From Pseudomonadota bacterium (GTDB lineage: Bacteria > Myxococcota > Myxococcia > Myxococcales > Myxococcaceae), in assembly GCA_023424585.1 (NCBI GenBank), contig JAFADT010000353.1, positions 1 to 5,260 on the forward strand: a stretch of 5,260 nucleotides of DNA, read 5' to 3'. How positions within the stretch are numbered: the stretch's first letter is position 1; every line of letters begins with the position of its first letter. The notes under the pieces were generated by a model. That model had not been told where the DNA came from. It saw nothing but the letters and a program-made list of their open reading frames with translations, and did no database searches. Positions 1 to 5,260 of this stretch are shown here, piece after piece. Made by a program: the position numbers and the translations under genes.

Positions 1-411
1 CCGCCGGGGCTGGACCGGCCGCTGGGGGACGCGCTCCTGGAGCCCACGCGCATCTACGTGAAGGACGCGCTCGCGCTGTGCCAGGCGGTGAAGGTGAAGG
101 GCATGGCGCACATCACCGGCAGCGGCATCCCGGGCAACCTGCCCCGGTGCCTGCCGGACGGGACGCGCGCGGTGCTGAGCGAGTCCGCGTGGAAGAAGCC
201 GGCCATCTTCGACCTCATCGCGAAGACGGGCGGCGTGGCGCGCGACGAGATGTTCAGCACGTTCAACATGGGCCTGGGCCTCATCGTGGTGGTGGCGAAG
301 GAGGACGTGGCGAAGGCGCTGGAGGTGCTGCGCGCCCGGGGCGTGGAGGCGTCCGAGGTGGGCCGGGTGGAGGCGGGCCAGGGCGAGGCCACGGCGGTCA
401 TCGAGCCATGA
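1..411 (+). CDS. purM: Phosphoribosylformylglycinamidine cyclo-ligase (AIR synthetase), C-terminal part
   Basis: PurM closes the imidazole ring: it uses ATP to turn formylglycinamidine ribonucleotide (FGAM) into aminoimidazole ribonucleotide (AIR), step 5 of cytosolic de novo purine synthesis. Only the last 136 residues are in the window; the family is usually about 345 long, so the start and the N-terminal ATP-binding half lie upstream. The visible part is the C-terminal AIRS domain: LLEPTRIYVK near residues 12-21 of the fragment, GMAHITG then PGNLPRCLP (34-52), and FNMGLGLIVVV near 80-90. The reading frame is open from base 1. The stop overlaps the purN start as ATGA, indicating translational coupling. 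One oddity is HITGSG where relatives such as E. coli have HITGGG. The identification is firm; the 5' truncation is only a window effect. Confidence 0.95.
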   Translation, partial: PPGLDRPLGDALLEPTRIYVKDALALCQAVKVKGMAHITGSGIPGNLPRCLPDGTRAVLSESAWKKPAIFDLIAKTGGVARDEMFSTFNMGLGLIVVVAKEDVAKALEVLRARGVEASEVGRVEAGQGEATAVIEP

Positions 412-1073
412 GCGCGCGGCGGGCGCGGCTGGGGGTGCTCGTCAGCGGCAGCGGGAGCAACCTGCAGGCGCTGCTCGACGCGGCCGCGCGGGCGGACTAC
501 CCGGCCGAGGTGGCGTGCGTGCTGTCCAACGTGCCCACGGCGTTCGCGCTGGAGCGCGCCCGGAAGGCGGGCGTGCGCGCGGAGGTGGTGGACCACAAGG
601 GCTTCGGGTCGAAGGCGGACTTCGAGGCGGCGGTGCTCGGCGTGCTGGCGGATGCGCGCGTCGAGTGGGTGTGCCTGGCGGGCTTCATGCGGCTGGTGAG
701 CGCGGACTTCCTGAAGCGCTTCCCGGGGCGCGTGCTGAACATCCACCCTTCCCTGCTGCCCGCGTTCCCGGGCCTGCACGCGCAAAAGCAGGCGCTGGAG
801 CGCGGCGTGAAGGTGGCCGGGTGCACGGTGCACTACGTGGACGCGGGCACGGACACGGGCCCCATCATCGCGCAGGCGGCGGTGCCCGTGCTGCCGGACG
901 ATGACGAGGCGAGCCTGAGCGCGCGCATCCTCGCGGAGGAGCACCGGCTGTATCCCCTGGCCGTGCACCTGGCGGTGACGGGCGCGGTGACGCTGGAGGG
1001 GACGCGCACGAAGGTGGACGCGCGGGTGACCGGAGATGGCATGGCGCTTCGCAGCCCGGGTGCCCCGAAGTGA
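408..1073 (+). CDS. purN: Phosphoribosylglycinamide formyltransferase (GAR transformylase)
   Basis: PurN transfers a formyl group from 10-formyltetrahydrofolate to glycinamide ribonucleotide (GAR), giving formyl-GAR, step 3 of de novo purine synthesis in the cytosol. The product is 221 aa, close to the usual 190-220. The phosphate-binding loop SGSGSNLQAL is at residues 13-22. The catalytic segment NIHPSLLPAFPGLH is at 111-124. HYVDAGTDTGPII is at 142-154. N111, H113 and D149 line up with the known catalytic Asn106, His108 and Asp144 of the E. coli enzyme. The ATG at 408 shares four bases with the purM stop, and the protein begins just before the first beta strand, which decides the start. No strong Shine-Dalgarno is visible, so translation is probably coupled to purM. 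The gene ends in a GTGA overlap with the next gene. Confidence 0.96.
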   Translation: MSARRARLGVLVSGSGSNLQALLDAAARADYPAEVACVLSNVPTAFALERARKAGVRAEVVDHKGFGSKADFEAAVLGVLADARVEWVCLAGFMRLVSADFLKRFPGRVLNIHPSLLPAFPGLHAQKQALERGVKVAGCTVHYVDAGTDTGPIIAQAAVPVLPDDDEASLSARILAEEHRLYPLAVHLAVTGAVTLEGTRTKVDARVTGDGMALRSPGAPK

Positions 1074-1753
1074 CGAAGGTCGTGGAGCCGTTGCCTCCGG
1101 CGGCAGCCGAAGAGGCGACGGCGGCGGTGCCCTCGCATGCGCCGCGCGACGCGATGACGGCGGAGGCACCATCGCAGGCCGCGCCCGGAGTCCCCAGGGC
1201 CGCGACGCCGGCTCATGCCGAGCCCGAACATTCGCGTCACGCGGCGCACGCCCCCTCCAGCGGAGATGGGGCATCGGCTCGCGATGCCCGACGCGAGGCC
1301 CTGCGCGCGGCGCCCACGGTGCTGGTCAGCGCGTGTCTGCTGGGCGAGGCGTGCCGCTACGACGGGCGCTCCCAGCGTTCGGAGCGAGTGCTCGCGGCGC
1401 TGGAGGGCAAGGCCGTCATCCCCATCTGCCCGGAAGCCGCCGCGGGCCTGGGCATTCCGAGGCCCCCCGTGGATCTCTCGGGAGGCACGGGCGTGGACGT
1501 CTGGGCCGGCCGCGCGCGGGCCCTCACGCGGGAGACGCGCGAGGACCGCACCGCCGCGTTCCAGGAAGGCGCCAGGCTGGCCCTGGGGGCCGCGCGGCGG
1601 TTCGACGCCACGGTGGCGCTCCTGAAGGAGAAGAGCCCCTCGTGCGGCAGCCAGAGCGTCTACGAGGCGGGCGTGCTGCGCCCCGGTGAAGGCATCACCA
1701 CCGCGCTCCTGCGCGAGGACGGGCGCACCGTCGTGAGCGACGAGGACCTGTAG
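1070..1753 (+). CDS. DUF523/TudS-family protein, probable thio-(ur)idylate desulfidase, with N-terminal extension
   Basis: Residues 84-227 form a DUF523 domain: VLVSACLLG (84-92), CRYDG (95-99), ICPEAAAGLGIPRPP (119-133), LLKEKSPSCG (184-193) and GITTALLREDG (208-218). Characterised members (TudS) bind a [4Fe-4S] cluster through three cysteines and remove sulphur from thiouracil or 4-thio-UMP. C89, C120 and C192 fit these ligands, C95 is an extra family cysteine, and E122 of CPE fits the conserved acidic residue. All are present, so an active cytosolic desulfidase is likely, but the substrate is inferred. Most members start a few residues before VSACL. Here a GTG at 1070 overlaps the purN stop and adds about 83 residues rich in Ala, Pro and His. 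Alternative starts are ATG 1154 (residue 29) and GTG 1319 (residue 84); neither has a clear ribosome site. The domain is certain; the start is not. Confidence 0.85.
   Translation: MTKVVEPLPPAAAEEATAAVPSHAPRDAMTAEAPSQAAPGVPRAATPAHAEPEHSRHAAHAPSSGDGASARDARREALRAAPTVLVSACLLGEACRYDGRSQRSERVLAALEGKAVIPICPEAAAGLGIPRPPVDLSGGTGVDVWAGRARALTRETREDRTAAFQEGARLALGAARRFDATVALLKEKSPSCGSQSVYEAGVLRPGEGITTALLREDGRTVVSDEDL
1269..1289. repeat. Perfect 8-bp inverted repeat inside the DUF523 N-terminal extension
   Basis: The arms GGGCATCG (1269-1276) and CGATGCCC (1282-1289) are exact reverse complements with a 5-base loop. The repeat lies about 200 bases after the purN stop and 30 bases before the GTG at 1319 that would give a family-length DUF523 protein. 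It could be a pur transcript hairpin if the extension is not translated, or chance in GC-rich coding sequence. There is no T-tract. Confidence 0.35.
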
Positions 1754-1762
1754 TCAGGGGGC

Positions 1763-1794
1763 GCGCGGTCCCCGGCTCATGACGCGCACCGCGC
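1763..1794. terminator. Candidate hairpin between convergent genes
   Basis: The 84-base gap 1754-1837 separates two genes that converge. It holds a perfect 7-bp stem, GCGCGGT (1763-1769) with ACCGCGC (1788-1794), around an 18-base loop. A second 6-bp stem, GCGCGT (1813-1818) with ACGCGC (1827-1832), lies nearer the crotonase stop. Neither has a U-run on either strand, so they are not classical intrinsic terminators. Position between two 3' ends is the main argument for a terminating role. Confidence 0.3.
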
Positions 1795-1837
1795 ATCGCC
1801 TTCGGGCCGGGAGCGCGTCCATCGCGACGCGCGTGGA

Positions 1838-2905
1838 TCATCCTCGCGCGGGCAGCTCCAGTTCGTCTCCAGGCCGTGGCGCGAAGCAGGCCTCCACCTC
1901 CGCGTCCGTCACCTCCGCGAGCGAGGCCGGGCTCCAGCGCGGCTTCTGATCCTTGTCCACCAGCACCGCGCGGATCCCCTCCTGGAAGTCCGGCCGCCGC
2001 GTCAGCGCCTGGCTCAACCGGTACTCCATGCGCGCCGTCGCGTCGTAGTCCTGTCCGCGCCCGATGCGCAGCTGCCGCAGCGTCACCCGCAGGCTCGTGG
2101 GCGACATGCGCAGAAGCGTCGCGCGAGTCTCCTCCGCCCACGCCGTCCCCTCGCGCTCCAGCGCCGCGAGGATGTCCTCCACGCGGTCGCCCTGGAAGCA
2201 CCGGTCGATGACGTCCGCCCGCGCGGCGAGCCCTGGGGCACCCGCGTCCTGATGGAAGCCCTGGAGCACGCGCGCCGCCACCTCGCGCCCCGGTCCGCTC
2301 CAGTCCGCGGCCCCCAGCGCCCGCACCACGTCCTCCAGCCGCGAGGACTCCACCCGGTGGGTCGCGTACCCCAGCCACCGCGCGTCCGCCGCGTCACACC
2401 GCGCGCCGGTGAGCCCCAGGTACGTCCCCGACTCGCCGGGGAAGCGCGGCAGGAACCAGCCGCCGCCCACGTCCGGGAAGATGCCGATGGCCGTCTCCGG
2501 CATCGCGAGCACCAGCTTCTCCGTCACCACCCGGAAGGCCCCGTGCATGGACAGCCCCAACCCGCCGCCCATGCAGATGCCGTCCACCAGCGCGATGAAC
2601 GGCTTCGGGAAGTGGTGGATCCGATGGTTGAGCGCGTACTCGGCGAGGAAGAACTCACGCGACAGCGACGGATCCGACCGTGCGACCGAACTGGCCACCG
2701 CGCGCACGTCCCCTCCCGCGCAGAAGGCCCGGCCTCCCGCGCCGCGGATCACCACCGCCTTCACGGACGGATCCGCCGCCCAGGCGTCCAGTCGGGGATG
2801 CAGCACCCGGCACATCTCCAGCGAGAGCGCGTTGAGGGCCTTCGGTCGGTTGAGGGTGACCCGCCCCACCGCGTCTTGTGTCTCCAGCAGCACGTCCTCG
2901 CTCAT
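1838..2905 (-). CDS. Enoyl-CoA hydratase/isomerase family protein, probable 3-hydroxyisobutyryl-CoA hydrolase
   Basis: This 355-aa protein is predicted to hydrolyse 3-hydroxyisobutyryl-CoA to free 3-hydroxyisobutyrate and CoA in valine catabolism. The crotonase fold fills the N-terminal two thirds: LNRPKALNAL (18-27), the oxyanion-hole segment FCAGGDVRA (61-69), DGICMGGGLGLSMHG (108-122) and AMPETAIGIFPDVGGG (134-149). Family-conserved E137 and D145 are present. The C-terminal region separates it from simple hydratases: MSPTSL (267-272), EYRL (294-297), DFQEGIRAVLVDKDQKPRW (306-324). Length and this tail match HIBYL-CoA hydrolases (about 350 aa) rather than 260-aa enoyl-CoA hydratases. The ATG at 2905 sits at the expected distance before the first strand but has no Shine-Dalgarno. 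The gene stands alone on the minus strand, divergent from the HAD gene. A hydratase acting on another acyl-CoA cannot be excluded. Confidence 0.9.
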   Translation of the reverse strand: MSEDVLLETQDAVGRVTLNRPKALNALSLEMCRVLHPRLDAWAADPSVKAVVIRGAGGRAFCAGGDVRAVASSVARSDPSLSREFFLAEYALNHRIHHFPKPFIALVDGICMGGGLGLSMHGAFRVVTEKLVLAMPETAIGIFPDVGGGWFLPRFPGESGTYLGLTGARCDAADARWLGYATHRVESSRLEDVVRALGAADWSGPGREVAARVLQGFHQDAGAPGLAARADVIDRCFQGDRVEDILAALEREGTAWAEETRATLLRMSPTSLRVTLRQLRIGRGQDYDATARMEYRLSQALTRRPDFQEGIRAVLVDKDQKPRWSPASLAEVTDAEVEACFAPRPGDELELPARG

Positions 2906-2987
2906 GCCGTGGGGATATCAGCCCGGAAGGGGCTCGCATGGGAGATTCGGGGGTGACATGGCGGCAGAAATCGGTATTGGGAGAAAC
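2906..2987. promoter_or_regulatory. Divergent intergenic region between crotonase and HAD genes
   Basis: These 82 bases must carry control signals for both flanking genes. On the minus strand a TGATAT hexamer (2914-2919) resembles a -10 box and ends only 8 bases before the crotonase ATG; no good -35 is seen. On the plus strand GTGACA (2953-2958) is one base from a TTGACA -35 box, but the -10 partner around 2974-2980 is poor. A 5-bp inverted repeat, AGCCC (2920-2924) and GGGCT (2930-2934), could be an operator half-site pair or chance. Confidence 0.3.
2979..2983 (+). promoter_or_regulatory. Ribosome binding site of the HAD gene
   Basis: GGGAG lies 4 bases before the ATG at 2988, slightly close but usable. 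The only other in-frame ATG with similar support, at 2958, has a G-run (2949-2953) but no well-placed GGAG. This site is the reason for choosing 2988 as the start. Confidence 0.5.
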
Positions 2988-3677
2988 ATGACTCCCGCAG
3001 CCGCCCCCCTGCTCGCCGCCGTCTTCGACATGGATGGCACGCTCGTCGACAACATGGACTTCCATAACCGCGCCTGGGTGTCGCTCGCCCGGAAGCTCGG
3101 ACTGGATGGCCTGACCGCGGAACGTTTCCAGAACGAGTTCGCCGGGAAGAAGAACGAGGAGATCCTCCCGCAGCTGTTGGGCCGCGCCCTCTCCGTCGCG
3201 GAGCTGGATGCGCTCGCCGAGGAGAAGGAGTCGCACTACCGCGCCATCTACCGGCCGTACCTGGCGCTGCACCGGGGCGCGGAGGGCTTCCTGCACCGCC
3301 TGCGCGACGCGCACCTGCCCCTGGCCGTGGCCACCGCCGCGCCGCACGGCAACCGCGAGCTGGTGCTGGATGGGCTCGCGGTGCGTCCGCTCTTCGCCTG
3401 CGTCGTCGGCGCCGAGCAGGTGGAGCGCGGCAAGCCCGCGCCGGACATCTTCCTCGCCGCGGCGAAGGCGCTCCAGGTGCCCCCGGAGTCGTGCCTGGCC
3501 TTCGAGGACGCCATCAACGGCGTGCGGTCCGCGCGCGCCGCCGGCATGGTCACCGTGGGCATCACCACCACCACGACCGCCGAGGCGCTGAAGAACGCGG
3601 GGGCCCACTACACGGCCCCGGACTTCGACTCGCTGCCGCCGGAGCTGCTCGCGCGCCTCTTCAAGTCCCGGGCCTGA
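2988..3677 (+). CDS. HAD-superfamily hydrolase, beta-phosphoglucomutase-like
   Basis: This is a 229-aa cytosolic haloacid dehalogenase-fold enzyme that acts on a small phosphorylated metabolite. All four HAD motifs are intact: motif I FDMDGTLVD (13-21) with nucleophile D14 and acid/base D16; motif II T116 in AVATAAP; motif III K149 in RGKPAPDIF (147-155); motif IV FEDAINGV (172-179) with Mg-binding E173/D174. A helical C1 cap lies between motif I and about residue 90. This layout and the 220-230 aa length fit the beta-phosphoglucomutase/phosphonatase subgroup, which includes sugar-phosphate phosphatases and mutases; sequence alone does not decide the substrate. An upstream in-frame ATG at 2958 would add 10 residues, but DMDGT is already at the usual distance from 2988. 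It diverges from the crotonase gene and is followed by hairpins, so it is probably monocistronic. A run of five threonines (193-197) follows VGI; one or two are usual there. Confidence 0.9.
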   Translation: MTPAAAPLLAAVFDMDGTLVDNMDFHNRAWVSLARKLGLDGLTAERFQNEFAGKKNEEILPQLLGRALSVAELDALAEEKESHYRAIYRPYLALHRGAEGFLHRLRDAHLPLAVATAAPHGNRELVLDGLAVRPLFACVVGAEQVERGKPAPDIFLAAAKALQVPPESCLAFEDAINGVRSARAAGMVTVGITTTTTAEALKNAGAHYTAPDFDSLPPELLARLFKSRA

Positions 3678-3684
3678 GGGCCCG
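3669..3684. terminator. Hairpin spanning the HAD stop codon
   Basis: CGGGCC (3669-3674) and GGCCCG (3679-3684) form a perfect 6-bp, all-G/C stem with loop TGAG, and the TGA in that loop is the HAD stop codon. There is no following T-tract. It may protect or define the 3' end of the HAD transcript. Confidence 0.3.
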
Positions 3685-3772
3685 CGCGCCCCACCCCGGG
3701 TCCGGCCACCTCGGAGAACCGGGGCGCCAAAAGGGCGCCAGACGCGGTGGCGTTGTGTAGTGTTCGGCGGCC
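3678..3772. promoter_or_regulatory. Upstream region of the FAD oxidoreductase gene
   Basis: This 95-base gap holds a self-complementary pair, GGCGCC (3723-3728) and GGCGCC (3734-3739), around loop AAAAG. Further on, TAGTGT (3758-3763) is a weak -10-like hexamer that ends 9 bases before the ATG. I see no convincing -35 box and no Shine-Dalgarno. The hairpin may end read-through from the HAD gene or serve as a regulator site; the sequence does not decide. Confidence 0.3.
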
Positions 3773-5260
3773 ATGTCGACGTCCTCCGCCAAACTCAAGC
3801 TCCCCTCGGGCCCGTCCCGGCACGTCTACGACGTCATCGTGCTGGGCAGCCAGGTCGGAGGCGCGCTCGCCGCCGCGCTCCTGGCGAAGCGCAACCACCG
3901 GGTGTTGCTGGTGGAGCACGACGGCATGGGGCCCGGCTACGAGCACGACGGCTTCGTGCTGCCCTACGCCCCCTTCGTCGCGCCGCCCCTCAAGGCGATG
4001 CCCGCGGTGGACGAGGCCCTCAACGAGCTCGGCCTGTCCACCGCCATCGGCCGCGCGCTGCGCCCGCACGCCCCGGAGCTCCAGCTGGTGCTGCCCCGGA
4101 ACCGGGTGGACCTGACCGGGGACGCCGCCCGCCGCCGCGCGGAGCTGACGCGCGAGTTCGGCGAGGCCGGCGAGGGCATCCAGGGCGCGCTCAGCGGCAG
4201 CGCCGCGCAGCACGAGGCCTCCGACGCCTTCTTCAAGGAAGGCCCCCCCCTGCCACCCGACGGCTTCTTCGAGGGCTGGAAGCTCAAGGGGAAGATCAAG
4301 GATCACCCGGCCCTGGACGCCGCGCCCCGGCTCGCGGGGGAGGATCCGGCGCTGTCGCTGGTGCGCGGCCTGCTGCCCTTCCTCGTCCACCTGGAGAAGC
4401 CTGGCGCGCCCCTGGCCCAGACGCGGGCCCTGTCCCAGGTGCTCACCGCGCCCTCCACCTACCCCGGCGGCCTGGACGCCCTGCGCGACGTGCTCACCCG
4501 CCGGCTGACGGAGCTGGGCGGCGACGTGCTGGGCCGCGACAACCCGGCCGGCTTCATCGTGGAGGAGCTCGCGTTCGACGGCAGCAAGTTCTCCGGCGTG
4601 AAGCTGGTGCGCTCGGACACGCTCTACCGCGCGTCGTGCCTGGTGACGGCCACGGACTCCGGAGCGCTGCGCCGGCTGGTGACGGACAAGAAGCACCACC
4701 GCGGCCTCCTGGAGCACCTGGATCAATCCAACATCAAGTCGCTGCTCTTCAGCGTGAACTGGGTGGTGCCGGAGGCGGCGCTCCCGCGCGGCATGGGCGA
4801 GCTGGTGCTCGTGGACACACAGGACGCGGAGCTGGGCCCGCTGCTCGTGCAGCAGCACCCGGCGCGCACCGCCGGGGCCACCGGGAGCAAGGACATGGAG
4901 GGCGTGCGCGTGGTGTGCGCGGGCGTCTTCGTCCCCGCCTCCGCGCGCGAAGAGGGCGAGGAGCACCTCCGGGCGCTGGCGAGCCGCATCGACGAGCACC
5001 TGGACCGGCTGATGCCCTTCACGAAGCAGCACCGCGCGCTGCGCTCGGTCCCCTACCTGGACGCCGGCGGAGTGCGCGGCAGCCGGCTCATGCCCCACCC
5101 CCTCTACAGCTTCGAGACGGAGGCCTTCCTGGGCGTGACGGGGCTGAAGCAGCGCACCCCGGCGAAGAACGTGATCCTGGCGGGCCGCGAGGTCCTGCCC
5201 GGCCTGGGCCTGGAGGGCGAGCTGCTGGCGGGAATGCGGGCCGCGCGGCTGGTGCAGGAC
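3773..5260 (+). CDS. Phytoene-dehydrogenase-like FAD/NAD(P)-dependent oxidoreductase, 3' end beyond window
   Basis: The frame is open for 496 codons from the ATG at 3773 to the last base, with no stop, so the C-terminus is missing, probably by little. Residues 19-50 form a Rossmann beta-alpha-beta unit (YDVIVLG, then ALAAALLAK, then RVLLVEHDG); E48 would bind the adenosine ribose of FAD. Near the end, NVILAGREVLPGLGLEG (466-482) followed by AGMRAARLV matches the C-terminal FAD-binding segment of phytoene desaturases and carotenoid isomerases (COG1233-like). The middle (about 90-460) is diverged and gives no substrate clue. Two oddities: the glycine motif is GSQVGG, not GxGxxG, and the usual RxGGR stretch is replaced by GMGPGYEHDGF (51-61). 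No signal peptide or clear membrane helix is seen. It could desaturate or isomerise a lipid or carotenoid, or be a non-carotenoid flavoprotein. The start lacks a ribosome site but fits the fold. Confidence 0.82.
   Translation, partial: MSTSSAKLKLPSGPSRHVYDVIVLGSQVGGALAAALLAKRNHRVLLVEHDGMGPGYEHDGFVLPYAPFVAPPLKAMPAVDEALNELGLSTAIGRALRPHAPELQLVLPRNRVDLTGDAARRRAELTREFGEAGEGIQGALSGSAAQHEASDAFFKEGPPLPPDGFFEGWKLKGKIKDHPALDAAPRLAGEDPALSLVRGLLPFLVHLEKPGAPLAQTRALSQVLTAPSTYPGGLDALRDVLTRRLTELGGDVLGRDNPAGFIVEELAFDGSKFSGVKLVRSDTLYRASCLVTATDSGALRRLVTDKKHHRGLLEHLDQSNIKSLLFSVNWVVPEAALPRGMGELVLVDTQDAELGPLLVQQHPARTAGATGSKDMEGVRVVCAGVFVPASAREEGEEHLRALASRIDEHLDRLMPFTKQHRALRSVPYLDAGGVRGSRLMPHPLYSFETEAFLGVTGLKQRTPAKNVILAGREVLPGLGLEGELLAGMRAARLVQD

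Noticed and set aside
78..407. Upstream in-frame extension of purN inside purM
   Set aside because: The extension is a Gly/Arg-rich shadow of purM codons. Family length and the ATGA overlap set the start at 408.
54..1274. A 406-codon minus-strand frame over purM, purN and the DUF523 start
   Set aside because: Composition is Arg/His/Pro-rich with no motifs, and the plus-strand genes are unambiguous.
1036..1689. Plus-strand frame overlapping the DUF523 gene in another phase
   Set aside because: It is Arg/Gly-rich without motifs, whereas the competing frame carries the full set of DUF523 motifs.
2409..2987. Upstream in-frame extension of the HAD gene, opening at 2409
   Set aside because: It would lie antisense to the well-supported crotonase gene, its translation resembles no HAD or other domain, and a ribosome site precedes the ATG at 2988.
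3562..3580. Repeated ACC codons (five Thr) in the HAD gene as a possible microsatellite
   Set aside because: It is only a short run that includes an ACG, within a segment where family members already have Thr residues after the VGI strand.
3608..5098. A 496-codon open frame on the minus strand, antisense to the FAD oxidoreductase
   Set aside because: The translation is an Arg/Ala/His/Val-rich shadow without family motifs. The plus strand carries a recognisable flavoprotein fold at both ends, so the antisense frame is a GC-bias artefact.
1..5260. Search for tRNA/rRNA genes, CRISPR repeats, transposase or phage genes, and toxin-antitoxin or defence modules
   Set aside because: Nothing seen by eye. 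All open stretches larger than about 100 bases are explained by the six genes, and no spaced direct repeats or terminal inverted repeats were found.

Overview
The window is very GC-rich, with strongly G/C-biased third codon positions, tightly packed genes and long spurious antisense frames. This base composition and the mix of products suggest a high-GC deltaproteobacterium, most likely a myxobacterium of the Myxococcus/Corallococcus type. The taxonomic call is inference from composition and protein style; no marker gene proves it.

Layout. (1) Positions 1-1753, plus strand: the 3' end of purM, complete purN, and a DUF523/TudS-family gene. These are joined by two 4-base start/stop overlaps (ATGA at 408-411, GTGA at 1070-1073), so they look like one translationally coupled unit. 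PurM and PurN catalyse two steps of de novo purine synthesis. The third protein carries the cysteine pattern of iron-sulphur thiouracil/4-thio-UMP desulfidases, plus an unusual Ala/Pro-rich N-terminal extension of about 80 residues. (2) An 84-base convergent gap (1754-1837) holds a candidate hairpin. (3) Positions 1838-2905, minus strand: a 3-hydroxyisobutyryl-CoA hydrolase-type crotonase, predicted to act in valine breakdown. (4) An 82-base divergent gap (2906-2987) must hold the promoters for both flanking genes. (5) Positions 2988-3677, plus strand: a beta-phosphoglucomutase-like HAD phosphatase/mutase. (6) A 95-base gap (3678-3772) with two small perfect hairpins. (7) Position 3773 to the window end, plus strand: a phytoene-dehydrogenase-like FAD oxidoreductase, open through all 496 codons and cut by the window edge.

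Only the pur-TudS block reads as one functional unit (nucleotide synthesis plus, possibly, thionucleotide salvage). The other three genes are separately transcribed metabolic genes with no evident common pathway. I see no tRNA, rRNA, CRISPR, insertion sequence, phage or defence feature, and no strong case for a new system. The items most worth a second look are the extended TudS-like protein in the purine operon and the degenerate dinucleotide-binding motif of the FAD oxidoreductase.
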